From contig CM073324.1 of assembly GCA_037043015.1 (NCBI GenBank), forward strand, positions 14,343,013-14,407,012: a DNA stretch of 64,000 bases, read 5' to 3'. The notes beneath the pieces are model-generated. The model saw only the letters and a list, made by a program, of their open reading frames with translations. It was not told where the DNA came from and did not search any database. Both the position numbers and the translations under genes were made by a program. Positions 45,001-56,128 of this stretch are shown here, piece after piece (within the stretch, counting starts at the first letter, position 1; every line of letters starts with the position of its first letter). This DNA is from Bryum argenteum. Taxonomy: Eukaryota; Streptophyta; Bryopsida; Bryales; Bryaceae.

Positions 45001-45111
45001 CACGAAACCATCACAAATAAAATCAACAAATACCAATCTTTACTAGATGCGATTACTGCCCAAGAATGGAAAGTTAACCCCCTCATAGTCATCATTGCTA
45101 GAGCCAGATGA
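42056..45111 (+). pseudogene. LINE polyprotein remnant with RNase H domain
   Basis: One frame runs from 42056 to the TTAA element at 43692 and resumes after it, to about 45111. Stops: TGA 42494-42496, TAG 42932-42934, TGA 45109-45111. The RNase HI part has HYTDGSF (first Asp), FRAEFMAIHKTFKIL (Glu), HIFTDCVNCLYVL (Asp) and ISGNEQADKLAKEG (last Asp). Then comes CPICNSTDADTWLYVLL followed, after the insert, by KC, a CCHC-type knuckle in which His is replaced by Tyr. A downstream RVTRHNKAVKTL block and a Cys-rich CTCDTQRCQCNAR block follow. The 42056-42850 part (YYSKFPRDKNFGSQGLAFQY; HWARLAAQ) I cannot assign. No reverse transcriptase remains. Confidence 0.8.
43692..44669 (+). mobile_element. 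piggyBac-like element, family A (copy 4), inside the LINE frame
   Basis: 978 bp, TTAA at 43692-43695 and 44666-44669. The ends are TTAACCCCTATACGTCC and GGACGTTTAGGGGTTAA. The LINE frame reads ...YVLL before it and, if one TTAA and the insert are left out, continues with LKCLQQ in the same phase. So TTAA is the duplicated target. Subterminal hairpin: GTGTCG-AAACA-CGACAT. Confidence 0.85.
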
Positions 45112-45640
45112 ACAATCCACAAACAATCAATGACTTCCCTTGAGTTGAGAACACATTCAAACTTACCAAGAAACAAATACACAGCTCCTTTCAAACAATT
45201 AATACGATAGCAATCCAACATGCCGCCTTAATCCTCCTCCATAAACGCAAAATAGAAAACCATCAAGCACTACCTAGTAATTTCGATCCCCCATGACAAA
45301 CCCCAACCCATCCTAACTATAAATTCCTCTTCAATTATAAATGAGACACTATACTTTAGTCCAGTTTGCAAGTAATTGTAGCGTTTAGTGTCTATTCCCG
45401 AAAGGGGTGTGTAGTTTTGCTCTTTCACCTCTTTGTCCTGTGGCCACTGAGGTAAAGACATTATGAACAGACGTTGTATTCACGCCAATCTTCAATTGTG
45501 AGGGTTGGAGTTCTTATATATATTGGTTCATTCATTCAAACAGTGCATTATGCATGATGCCCGAGTCCAAAAGATGTTGAAATTCAATTTTGGGCTGCCC
45601 GGATGAAAATTTTGATGAAGTCGTAGAGGACTGGGCACAC

Positions 45641-47601
45641 CGTAACCAAGAAAGAGTCTCCATGGAAGGAGAAAGGGGTTGCAAATGCCCATCTCTTCAA
45701 AATGCCGGTACCGTCATCCTATCTGCCTAGAATCAGCATATTCAGAGAAAGGGGGGCCATGGAGCTCGAATCTGGGAGGGAGGGACACAGTAATAGTTTA
45801 GGGGCAATTTCAATTACAACAATTTTTTTGTGAAATTACAATTATGAATCAGTCTAGGCTGGAACAGAACAGATTCATCAGAAGAGCCTCTGCATGTGAG
45901 CTGGACAGGCACAGCAAGTGGGCTGCCCCCCTTGCCCTTGCCCTGCCCCTATGCTATGCTATGCAATGCTATGCTAGTGGGACCCACCACCCCTTACAGC
46001 AAATATTTCTTCTTCCTAGGCCCTAGTTTCAGGGTCCGCGTGCTCCACAAGGCCCTGCTTTTCTTCTATTCATTTTTAGAAGGTCTCAGGTCAGATGCCC
46101 CTCCCCACCCCTTGATTAATACCATGCCTATTTTATGCCAAGTATCCAACCCCTTCTGCTGGCTGGCTGGCTGGCTGGCTGGCTCGCCTCTCTCCCCAGT
46201 CCCCACATGAGTACCTACAGTTCAGTTCAGTCCCCCCGACAAATTAACCCCCTTTGCTTCACTCACCAGACAGATAGCTGTCGACGTACTTCATTAATTG
46301 ACAAAAATATTAACTTCAATGTTGATCCTGGTTGGTGGGCTGGTTGGTAAGTCCATCTTCATTGCAAACCTGGCATTCTGTGACATTCTCGGAAGTTGCA
46401 GAGCTCTTGTAGAAGGAATGCAAGCTGTTTTGACCTTTAGTCGTCGTGAAGAATGTACTACGCTGTTTTAACCTTGGTCGTCGTAAAGGATGAATGCAGA
46501 TCAGTTTGTTACGAAATGGTGCTAATCGTTAGTGTTATTGTCGAGACTCCAACTTCGTAACCTGCGCCATTGTGAAGAATGAATGGAGTTCGGTGTCAAC
46601 ACTCTTGTCGAGTGGAACTTACGGTGGTCTCCGACGGTATTTGAATTAATCGAGTGGAGTTCGGAGGAATCAGTGTTGTTACTATGATACAGTGACGGAG
46701 TGGTGATGATGTAGATGTGGAAGACTGCAAGCTCTTTGACCTGAAAGTGAATAGGAGGCTTCAATGATCAAGTGACTTAGAGTGCAAGTGGTGGCTACTT
46801 TTCACATGGGAGAGTGGAAGATTCCCGGGCGCAGGACAAACGAGTGCCGACATTTGCACCTTGATCGAATCTTGGAAGTGATAGCTAGTTGTCAGGAGTG
46901 CGGGAATATAAGTCAACCGGGTGCCGGTTGATAGCTTCGAAACATGTCAACGATGGCCAGACTGTTCCGCACTCGTCATTCAATCTATTTGGTGGTGGTG
47001 TTCCATCTTCTCGGCTATTTTGTCGCAAAAAGTGATCGTGTCCGTGATTGCCATTCCATCTTCACATTGGTTGAAAGATTGCAACTATTCATCACGCAAC
47101 GATGCGAGCTTTCACTGCCAACTTGATAGTTTTGACAAGAAATTACATTGAACAGTGTACCACGGTTCGAAAATGCGCGCACTCTCATTCAACCGGCAGT
47201 GACAAGCGCAAGTTCCAGATGATTGCATGATTGGGATCAAACAGTAGAAGAGTGTGAGAGAAAAGTGTCTCCCCACATGTGGGAAAGAATTCGTGTTCAT
47301 AAGGAGATCAAATGCGGCAGCTTCTCAAGATCTCAACTGATGCTGTAAAAACTAGTATAATGGGGGAAAATCAGTGGAGAAAATGAGAAGCGGCCAGATA
47401 TTGTCTCCGTCTCAGATATTTACAGCTGTTGGGACTCTCACTGTAACCGTAGGGAACAAGAGAATTCATCGCCGAAAGGGCCTTCCTTCATTGTTGTTGC
47501 TGCTGTACAACTAAAATTCGTTACAAACTGATGTTACTATGCAATCGGATTCCGATTCTATCCGATATCCGCCCAATGCATAGTACACCAGAGCTTCGGC
47601 A
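45641..47601. other. Intergenic with microsatellites; likely 3' region of the bHLH gene
   Basis: No gene is recognised. It holds a GGCT repeat (about 46158-46184), ATGCT repeats near 45951-45976, and an imperfect ~40-bp tandem pair near 46415-46490 (GCTGTTTTGACCTTTAGTCG / GCTGTTTTAACCTTGGTCG). The last few hundred bases should include the 3' UTR of the minus-strand bHLH gene. Confidence 0.5.
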
Positions 47602-49035
47602 TCATCGCTGGAGCGCATTCTTCAATGCAGCCACTACCCCACTTGTGTTCTCTTCTTGCGGCTGAAATCACCCAAAAATCGGTGTCAGAGAATGCAACCA
47701 CACTAATTCAGTTGTCCACTTCTCATCGTAAAGACGAAGTTGACCTACAGATTAATTCACTTGTGCACCACCCATTACGAAAACAAAATTCTCCTAAAGG
47801 TTCAGAAAATTTGATAGAGAATTGGGTGTGGGGAGAGCGAGCGGTACCTTGGCGGTGATGACGCAGATGAGGCGATGGGCAATCTTGGTGATGCTGCATT
47901 GCATAACATCCAGCTTCAGGCTCTCCATGCAGAGCAGAATGTTGCTTTGCAGTCGGGGCTGGGGTTTGCAAACCATCTCAATGACCACTTGGTGTGGCAA
48001 GTCTGCGTGAACCTCCATCTTCTCTAAGCAACTGCGGAGCACGTCATGGATTCCGTTTATCTGCTCGTCGGTGAGACGCGCTCGTCGCGACAGCACAGTC
48101 GGGGTCGCTGCCTCGGGCTCCTTGGGACTGCTGGCGCCGTAGGCCACAATCGGGCCTTTGCGGGTCGCAGTTTTCGACTGTTCCAATTCCACCTTGCGTT
48201 CCTGCAGTGACTTGATCCGATGATGCAGATTCTTCACGTACTCAATTGAGTCGTCCACTATCGTCGACCTGTCACGCTGTAAAACAACAACAAAAAACCA
48301 CAATCAGTCCAAATTCTCTCACCATCGAACCCACCAGTTTAAACTCAATCGTTGGGACCTAAAGAGAGTGGAGCGCGCAAGTTTGAACGGGAGTGAGGGA
48401 ATTACTTTAACGCCCATTGGTAGAAGAGATTCGAGAACCGCAAATTTGCTAGTCATGTCGTCGCGGCGTTGGCGCTCGCGCAAAATGTGATCTCCGGCTT
48501 GTTCCGTGGCCGGCCGCTTGTTCTTGGAATCCACGGTTCTAGCGCTCCGGTCCAACTTCTTCCGGGGCTGCTGCTGCTGCTGGAGCAGACTCTGATCGAT
48601 GCCCGCGTCGCGTTTCAATGCACGGGTCGGGGAGAGGAGGCCGAGCTTGTCGTCCACCCACTGCGGTGGCGGCGGTGGCGTCACGCCCTGGAGTGGGTTA
48701 ATTGGACAATACGAAGCAGCGGAGTGGGGGAAGTGAAGCTGGCTGTGATCCACCACCGGCGGCAAGTCGTCCAAAAGAAAATTGTCGGACTGCGAGAATC
48801 CCATCGAGGTGTACAAGTCGGGCTGGGAGTTGAATGAGCTAGAACATTGCTGCTGCAACGGCTGCGGCTGGAACGAGTTCGATAACAGATCGTTCAGTTG
48901 CTGCTGGAACATCACATTGCCACTGGCAGCATCCAACGCCGCAGTTTCCAACCCGTAACTGTCCCGACCATACAAACTCTCCGGACGGAATCCCCTCGCA
49001 AGCCCCATATTGTGCACCTCCCCTATCGACAACAT
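47602..49035 (-). CDS. bHLH transcription factor with C-terminal ACT-like domain
   Basis: Three exons on the minus strand, 49035-48406, 48276-47848 and 47661-47602, give 372 aa. Both introns are GT-AG and fall between codons. Residues 1-180 are Gln/Ser/Pro-rich, with Q runs and a PPPPPQW stretch typical of activation regions. The basic region carries H183, E187 and R191 in HILRERQRR, the residues that contact the E-box/G-box. The helix-loop-helix runs to about 240 (LESLLPMGVK, RDRSTIVDDSIEYVKNLHHR). Residues ~298-372 (VVIEMVCKPQPRLQSNILL, LDVMQCSIT, RLICVITAK, VVAALKNAL) look like the ACT-like dimerisation domain of plant bHLH proteins. Nuclear, binding DNA as a dimer. The exact subfamily is not clear from the sequence alone. 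ATG 49035 is the first in frame; MGLARG nine codons on is an alternative. Confidence 0.88.
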
Positions 49036-49749
49036 ATTGACCGGGCCTGGCTCAAAAAGCTACACTCAGACAGACGAGCTATCACTGCTGCTGCTGTTCC
49101 TACGGAGTATCAATTCATCACCGGAAAGGTGCCTAGGCCGCGAGTGAGGGCTCCATGTCGAGTTTGCTTTGGAGTGATCCCAGACTTACGAGCTTGTGGG
49201 TCTCTTCTAGGTGCCTCGTTCGAAGGAGGTGGTGGTAGGGGTGCAACCGGCACGGCTAAGTTCTACCTTTATAATTAGTGTGGGTAGTTGCCGGTATGGC
49301 CGAGCACTGCGTCAGCTTCTACTTGTGTTTCCTTTCACACCAATGACAGAATATATATCCTCCCCACCTCCCCTTCTGCTCCTGCCCCGACCCCTGCCCC
49401 TGCCTGCACTGCCCCCGGGCTGCAGGCTTTGAAAATTTACGGCAAAAATATCACGGCAGCCAGATATCCATCTCTGCAATTAGAATTTGTCTCTCTATTT
49501 TACGCAAAAGTACTTTACTGCAGCAAATTTGTACAGAAAGCACGCTAATTTCTCCCATTCGGAAAATCTACAATTCGGTTACAAACTCTGTAGCTTCCTT
49601 GAAAGTGCAAGGATCCTTCGTGCAGGTCAGATGTAATGATGTTTTACATTGATTTTCTTACGCCTCATTTCAACTTGTTCTTTTTTTTCCTCCCTGAGAA
49701 TGACTGTCAAACAATGTAAAACTACCATAAATCAACCTCTCCGTGTGAA
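49036..49749 (-). promoter_or_regulatory. Upstream region of the bHLH gene
   Basis: C/T-rich patches at 49365-49425 and a GC-richer block next to the start fit a promoter and 5' leader of the minus-strand gene. Plus-strand frames here (48898-49278, 49211-49432) are low-complexity. No TATA box or start site can be fixed. Confidence 0.35.
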
Positions 49750-49937
49750 CACTACACTAAATTAGTGTTGGAAACACTAATTTTCAACGATTACACTAAT
49801 TCTAGTTTTTGAAGTTGATGTTAAATCAGTAAATGACAATTCTAACACTATATTAGTTCTATGGTAACATTTAGGCACTTCAACATCTTACAAGAGTACA
49901 TTTAGATAGGTGTAAAATACCACTTATTGGTGTAGTG
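49750..49937. mobile_element. MITE with CACTACAC ends
   Basis: The left end CACTACACTAAATTAGTG and the right end, read on the minus strand as CACTACACCAATAAGTG, form an imperfect inverted repeat. Several internal ACACTAAT/ATTAGTG motifs repeat inside. 188 bp, non-coding. No 3-bp duplication is visible, so CACTA membership is not proven. A related piece lies at 51750-51855. Confidence 0.6.
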
Positions 49938-49980
49938 CCTAGTGTACCACGGATACTTTTCTACAGGGTCTTTCTTTTTT

Positions 49981-50040
49981 ATGCAAGGAGCACGTATACT
50001 CATTTGGTGTAGTGGAAATGAGTATATGTGCTCCTTACAT
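49981..50040. repeat. Near-perfect 25-bp hairpin
   Basis: AAGGAGCACGTATACTCATT (from 49985) pairs with 50016-50036 over 21 bases with one G-U and no other mismatch. The outer ATGC/ACAT extends the stem to 25 bp with one mismatch. The loop is 10 nt (GGTGTAGTGG). Both DNA strands can fold. It is too short for most plant miRNA precursors; it could be a tiny MITE or a small-RNA source. Confidence 0.7.
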
Positions 50041-50164
50041 AAATGCAACCTAAGTCCCAAAATTGAGAAATTTTTGTAATTTCTTGTTTGGTCCGAGGTT
50101 ATTGTCTCAAGAATGGAGGAGGTCGTTTCAAGCTTGGTTGATGGGTTCTAAGTTAGTACGTGCA

Positions 50165-50275
50165 TTAGGATATAAGCTAGCATCCAATTTCCCCTTGTCC
50201 GGTGACCATCGGGAACAAACGGACACTTCATTCACGCCAGTTCCTTAGAAAGAAACCGGAGTTCCTATCTCATAT
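50165..50275 (+). mobile_element. Isolated LINE/SINE 3' tail
   Basis: Matches the shared tail of the LINE and SINE 2: TTTCCCCTTGTCCGGTG, CGGACACTTCATTCACGCC, then a hairpin at 50237-50259 (CCAGTTCCTT / AAGAAACCGG) and TTCCTATCT. The SINE-like GAGGAGGTCGT and GGGTTCTA words upstream (50112-50145) suggest a worn SINE rather than a LINE. Confidence 0.65.
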
Positions 50276-51014
50276 AAGCTAACAAACTCAATATTGTGTA
50301 ACCATTTTCAGAATCTGGATCACCACAAGCTCCTCTTTTCCCCGTTTTTCTGAGGCAATTTCCGTGCCTGTAAAACTGGAGTTTGACTAGAGAACCAAAA
50401 ACAACTGCTCTTCAATCAAGTTTGTTATGTTGAAAAGATGAGTATTTCAAAAGAGTAGAGACAACTAGACACACTTTCTACATTTGCTTGTCTCATTTGT
50501 TTCTACTATTGCTAGATGCTGATGCACGTGTTGATGTCAAGCAATTTGGCCCATGGATGCCATTGCCTTGTTCATTTCAATCTAACCCCTTCTTTATGTC
50601 TTTGTATCGCCGAAGAAGAAAAAGAAGCAAATTGGCATGTTCTCAACAGTTGTATTGAGAACTCAACCACACTCATGATGAACATCACACCCACTGCTGA
50701 TGACCTGCAAAAACGAGCCTATTACACCCATTTCGACTTTCACCATTCATCAATACCTATGCTTTATGGAACATCTTTTGACTACGTAGGGAGACAATGC
50801 ACTCAATTTGGCTAAAATTTATAATCATGGGAAGAAGTTGAGGTAGGACTCTACAACCCAACATAACGAGAGCAAGCATTGTATTGTAGTACGGTCACCA
50901 CATTATTCATGTTGTATTGTAGTATCGCTCGTTCAATATTCGGTTGTCGTAGTTGACTTTGGTGCTTGTTTACTAGAATGGTGCATGTAATGAATAACTT
51001 ACCAAGTTTCTAGT

Positions 51015-51070
<56 letters not shown>

Positions 51071-51745
51071 GTTCAAATAACTGATGGCCTTTAGGAAGAA
51101 TATTCATGTCACTTGAACTCACGAGAGAAAAGTTAATTGTCTTAAAAATGCATATCATTGTACACTTAACTCACGATTTGAAATGGTATTTGATATTTTA
51201 TGCTTAGATCCATACAATAGAATGCAAATTTGACGTTATATATTTATGATGAGAGTTAGAAAGCAGCTTAGAAAAACACAAGTTCTATGGGACACTAATT
51301 ATTTAGAATGCTTAAATTTAGAAAGAGGTAGTAAACTTACTTCAAGGTCATCAACATATGCATATGTTCCAACAATGTGGCTTGATTACCCATAATTGGA
51401 TATCTCTTAAATTCTTATTTTTTTTGACGCAAATGAAAGTGAATGTCATTGCAAAAAAATGATTACATGCCCTCATCAGCATGATGGGATGTTTATTTTT
51501 TTCGAAATTAATGTACTCATTAAATGCTGAAGATTATTCTATAAGGAAAGTGCTTGTTTTGTTTAGTTATCTTGCTCAGTGAGCTAGCTCCCCTGCCAGT
51601 AACATACAGAAAGTGGCCAAGTTGCACCCATGATCATGCAACCACAATGAAGAAGCTGCCTGCAGGTTCATTAAATCTTTTTTTATAGAAATTATTTATA
51701 TTGTTTGACACTTTTATTACAAAGTGGGTGCTCTGGAGGTCAGAA
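50276..51745. other. Intergenic with long poly-T
   Basis: Poly-T of about 51 bases at 51016-51066, which could be the poly(A) tail of a minus-strand retroinsertion now unrecognisable. A frame at 50516-50815 has no motif I can name. Confidence 0.45.
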
Positions 51746-51749
51746 AAAT

Positions 51750-51855
51750 GGTAACACTACACAAGAGGTGTTAATTAGTGTTACAAACGTTAGTTGGGAA
51801 TCATAACATTGAATGTCACACGTCACGGTAGTGTTATAACACTAATTGTCAAACT
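51750..51855. repeat. Fragment related to the CACTACAC MITE
   Basis: Starts AACACTACACAAGAGG and contains TTAATTAGTGTTA and GTAGTGTTATAACACTAATT blocks like those in 49750-49937. Ends not resolved. Confidence 0.45.
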
Positions 51856-51879
51856 ATGAGACTAAATAAGAGAGCATGC

Positions 51880-52210
51880 AAAGTTTTTTGCAAGTGAAAG
51901 AATTTATTGGAAGTGGTGTAATTGGTGACTTGAAGAAGATTACACGCGTATAAAAAAATTCATGACAAAAAACAAAAAATCTTGCTTCAATTTTAGGGGA
52001 TTGAATAGCAAAACATGCTACATGTTTTAAAAAGCAGAAACTAATGAAACCGTCACAAGAATTCATGCCACAAGAAAGTAAACTTCATGTGGAATCCAAC
52101 ACAACAAATTGCATCTAAAATGGAGCTCGGATGAAAAAAATATGACTTTCTAAGTTTTGGGTTGATATCCAAAATGATCAAATTTACTATTCGGAGCATT
52201 TGAGGGTTAA
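51880..52210 (-). mobile_element. Family A TTAA element, diverged inverted fragment
   Basis: On the minus strand it starts at TTAA (52207-52210) with TTAACCCTCAAATGCTCC and continues through worn versions of the family A left half (CATCCGAGCTCC, GGCATGAATTC, TTTCATGA). The right half is missing. Confidence 0.5.
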
Positions 52211-53655
52211 TTAAACAAGTTTACAAAAATCGGCAGCATAAAAATCTTGTCCCTTTAGTGACCGGCTAAATAAATGGAGGGTGGCAAGGAAGTAGAGAAG
52301 AGCAGACGGATCATCGCCATCTAGGCTAGACTCAAACGTGTGTCGGCGAGTTGAACACATACTTAAGAGGTGCCTAGAAGCATCATGACGGAGCATTCCA
52401 AACTGCCACATCAAGTGATAATGATATTGCTTTGATGAAGGAATCCAAACTAATTAGAGATTAATATTGAGAGCCGTAGTGACAACTTAAACTCAATGCG
52501 TTGTTTTTAGGTTGTTGCAGGCAACTTGATGAGGTCAACTAAGAGGAGAACCAACCAAGTCTCGTCCGAAAAAGCATATATGAGTTTTGTTAAAAGGCCC
52601 AAGAAAATCCGACATGTGCCAAAGACTTGCTTGCACTTGTACACCACCTCGCTTCCCATATGTATTCGCTCAATGTATACTCGACACTTTTGTACTAGTG
52701 TAACAAGCTTTATCCTGCATCCGTTTTCAGTTCTTCATGACAATAGAGTTATTTGTAAAGTCTCAATGAAAAATTAATCTATATACTTAAGGCAATAATA
52801 TAGATTCTACACCTTCAAAAACATTCAAAAAATATCCTAAATCAAATTTTGAAGCAATCAAGGAGTGATCACTGCACATCTTACTGGCGTTGTCTTCACT
52901 GCGTTCGAATTCTTGTAAGGAATCCAACTCATGTTCTCAGCTATACCAAAAACCAAACAGTGACTAATTTTCCATAAGAAAAATCTAGTCTTACAAATTA
53001 TCCCTTGATACACCTATGCACTAAACACTTCTATTTTTGAGATATTCATTGTTTATTAAATAATATCCAATTTTTGTATGACTCGGTTGTTTGTGACATT
53101 GCCCATCCGCACAATGGTAAAACTCTTGTGCAATAAAAGCATGGGGTTTAGTTAGTGTGGTTGTATTGTCACTCAAGTACCTCAGTCCCAAAAACAACAC
53201 ACAATCGATGAAACCTAAGTACATAGAGCAATTTCACCATTTTGATAACAATTATCTTTCTTATACAAAAATAATAACTTCTACTTTTATAAATCCCACA
53301 TACCATGGGTTAGAAAGAATAACACCATTCCTTGTTTCAAAGTCCAATCTAGGTACTATCCATTGAAAATTGCCTGCAGGGCCATTAATTCATTAGAGGC
53401 CTAGAGTCCCGAGGTCCCGGGGAAGTTCCAGGGGGGGAGGGTAAGGGGCCTGCACGGCTTGGAGGGATTTATCTCATACTGTTTAGAGCCGCTTCTTCTC
53501 CCTAAAAAGTATAAGAGGGTTGGGGGTAGGGCCGGACGGAATGATATTTCAATTTTAAATGCACCCCAGGTCCACGTGGCACCCCCTCAAGGGGGTCCAT
53601 GTGGCAAAACATGCCCCCACAAGCTTCATCTTGTTAATTAATTAATTCAGAAATA
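52211..53655. other. Intergenic, no gene recognised
   Basis: A minus-strand frame at 52211-52414 (LRHDASRHLLSMCSTRRHTF) may be a retroelement remnant but is not assignable. A G-rich patch at 53395-53455 and a (TTAA)n run at 53633-53647 are present. Confidence 0.4.
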
Positions 53656-53659
53656 TAGC

Positions 53660-54005
53660 CGGTGATAGATAGAAACTCCGGTCCCTTTCTAGGGGGCCGG
53701 CGTGAATGAAGTGTCCGTTTGTAATGCTAATATCCCGATGGCCACCGGACAAGGGGAAATTGGAACAATACTACTTCCCCCTCTCGAGGGTGGACACTAT
53801 AACTACGCTAGTTTCTAGCCTAGTTACACTAATGCCTTGAAGATACTTGACATAGTATCCCCCCAAAGGACTTTGAGGTACCCATACAACAAGGTCCAAA
53901 GACCCCCCACAATAGTTGGGTAGACTATAGTGGTGAGCACCACGCCGGCATGGGGAATAGAACCCACGACCTCCTCTATAGCCAGTGACACTATACACCT
54001 TCAGT
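53660..54005 (-). mobile_element. tRNA-derived SINE (copy 2)
   Basis: On the minus strand the head has TAGTGTCACTGGCT and box B GGTTCTATTCC (53954-53964), followed by the body shared with the SINE at 4326-4667 (CCCCATGC, ACCTTGTTGTATGGGTACC, CTTTGGG). The tail has TTTCCCCTTGTCCGGTGGCC, CGGACACTTCATTCACGCC and a hairpin at 53678-53700 (CCGGCCCCCT / AAGGGACCGG). Target duplications are not clear. Small frames across it are not genes. Confidence 0.8.
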
Positions 54006-54039
54006 GCCTATTACATACTCTACACTATTTCAAACAATG

Positions 54040-54395
54040 AGAACTTCAAAGTGGATCTCGAAAGAATATACTATTGGCAACTAATATCAGAAAAGTGGGA
54101 TTTTTTTTTATGGGTCCCAAAACCCCAGGGATGGGTGAAGGAGTGAAGGGTGAAAAAGCAGAACTTTTGTTCCATCTAACCGGGGTAAGGGAACAATAAA
54201 ATAGGACAAAGCAAATGAATAGAGGGGGGATAAAAGAAGGGAATAAAAAGAGAGCCGGGGGGGGGGGCGGCAGCAAGGAGATCAGGTCGTCGACTGCCCT
54301 GCAAGGGCGGGGAGTAGGGTACGGGCGGCAGATGGCACAAAAGCTGTGGGACAAGCCAAGCGCGTGCAACATCAATTACCACATGACTGATTAGC
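54040..54395. other. GC-rich intergenic DNA
   Basis: Contains a G run at 54258-54267 and a T run at 54099-54109. The minus-strand frames are proline-rich low complexity and not recognised. Confidence 0.4.
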
Positions 54396-54399
54396 CTTG

Positions 54400-54815
54400 C
54401 CCATGCCCCTCCCCTGGGGCAGGCCTGGGGCACCCCAGGGGCAGGGGGTAGACACCCTCGCTGGCGGGGCACGGGCAGGGGCAGACACCGGCGCTGGCGA
54501 GGCACGGGCAGCCCTGACCTAAAACCGATGGCTAGTTCATTATCAGTCAATGGAAATAACCCATTAGCCGGTTGATTCTTGAAAACACCATTTAAAAACT
54601 ACAAGAAAATTTTTATTCTCAAAATAAAATGAAACGATCGCCAGGATAATTTCACCTAAAGCCGGTTGGACAAGGGAATTGTAGGATATTGGACACTAAG
54701 GATGAAATTATTTCCCGAACCGTGGTCAGGGCACCCTCGTTGGCGGGGCTGGGGCAGGTACCCTCGTTGGCCAGGGGCGGGCAGGTGCCCTCGTTGGCGG
54801 GGCACGGGCAGGGAC
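54400..54815. repeat. GC-rich minisatellite blocks
   Basis: A ~30-bp unit with CCCTCG(C/T)TGGCGGGGC and GGGCAGG recurs at 54455-54512 and three times at 54727-54812. An AT-rich spacer containing AGCCGGTTG twice (54565-54573 and 54660-54668) separates the blocks. Proline-rich frames on the minus strand come from the repeat. Confidence 0.65.
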
Positions 54816-56128
54816 GATTCCATGATTAGCCATTCAGGTTGGCCTATGAGACTAGGTTCTCTCCCAAATGGCAAAGCATCTGTTCCGGCTCGGCATTTCA
54901 GCCAGCCTACGTGGCCTCTTCCTGCCCACACCACCTTTATTGTCCCCCCTCCCCTCCCCTTTGATGACTTTCAGATTAGGTCCCCCTTCTTACAAAGTTC
55001 TTTTGGAGGTTCGTTAATTATATAATACCTGGGTATTGATTACTTTGTACATAGAAGATTTATGATGTTTTTTGAAACAAGTGAAAAAGTGGGATCCTAA
55101 ATTGGTGGGTGCACTTTAGGAAAATTATTGTGTTCGTCAACATCGTCAAAACTAAGACACATTCTTTTACTAGGGAAAGGGTACGTATGGAAAGTAAAAA
55201 ACACTTGGGTTTAGTTAGGTGCCACCATTACTCCTTCTCTCCTACATCTTGTGACACATCATACATAGTGTCTCATCGTGTAAGGTAAGTTCTCAAAATA
55301 TCATTCATGCATTGCAGGGAAATATCAAGAAGAATTGGGTGATTACCAAGAAAAAAACAAGTCAGTTCCGTAGCCAAGGGATAGATTAAGTGATTGAAAA
55401 TTCCAGAATAAAGAAATTAAAATAATAAATAATAATCAAATAGTAAATCCATCAAGTAAGTACAGTACCCCCCGGGACAACACGACTGATTAATTATTCT
55501 GATATGGAAAGGAAAGCCAGCCAGCCCCACTCCTACCCCAGCAACAGTAAACAATGAACAGGGCTCGTAGCTGAGCCGACACCCAACTGTAGCATCCAAC
55601 GAATGAAAAAACATTTTTCATCCAAAGGCAAGCCAGGCAGAGTCAGCCTCCCCAGTATTGCCGCCATCATTCCCTGGCGCTTGCCTTTCACATGCGATAT
55701 GAGTAGCAATCGAGAACCCCCATTTATGAAGTTGTTGGCTCATGGCTTGCTCGGTAGGTCCCCACCTCTGACCTGCCCCTGCCCCCCAAAAAACAATTTT
55801 TTTATTTTTGTCAGTGCCAGAAACAATTTTCTATATGGTATCTTTCCTTTTTCTATAATAGAAATTAATTAGTGTGGTCTGTATTATAGTTCCATGCTGT
55901 GTCAGTGTGAATGGGGTTCGGGATTTTTGTGTTCTAATAGTCACGTGTCGTCTGGAAGACTCGTTTTCGTGGTCCGTTTTTTGTTTTTTTAGAACTGTGC
56001 AGCACATGTTGCACTTCCCGCGTCTTTCCCCGAAATTTTGAGTTCGGTCGGGCTGCCCGGAGGGGGCAGCCAAATTTTGCTTTTGTCCTTTCAAAAGATG
56101 GGTGATGATGATGATGATGGAGGTGTCT
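54816..56128. other. Intergenic, no gene recognised
   Basis: Mixed composition with no conserved frame. A GATGAT microsatellite lies at 56103-56119. Confidence 0.45.

Larger units (their letters stand above)
42055..45521 (+). mobile_element. 5'-truncated LINE (non-LTR retrotransposon)
   Basis: Flanked by an exact 12-bp target duplication, ATTGGTTCATTC (42043-42054 and 45522-45533), in a family C element whose uninterrupted form is seen at 41436-41794. The 5' end is cut off inside the coding region. The 3' end holds a stem-loop at 45485-45508 (CCAATCTTCA / TGAGGGTTGG, fully paired with G-U pairs) and a short TATATA tail instead of poly(A). About 980 bp of its length is the inserted family A copy 4. 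The + strand is C-rich and G-poor. Confidence 0.85.
41814..45640 (-). mobile_element. Family C TTAA element split by a LINE
   Basis: The left end TTAACCGTTAAATGCC (41814) and the sequence to 42054 match the start of 41436-41794. After the LINE, 45534-45600 continues the same family (CCGAGTCCAAAAGATG, ATTCAATTTTGGGCTGCCC). The right terminus is too diverged to place; 45640 is approximate. Confidence 0.6.

Noticed and set aside
48469..49278. Plus-strand open frames opposite the bHLH gene
   Set aside because: They mirror Gln/Ser-rich codons of the minus-strand gene and have no motif of their own.
54046..54934. Proline-rich frames on the minus strand
   Set aside because: They arise from the GC-rich minisatellite; repetitive composition without a domain.
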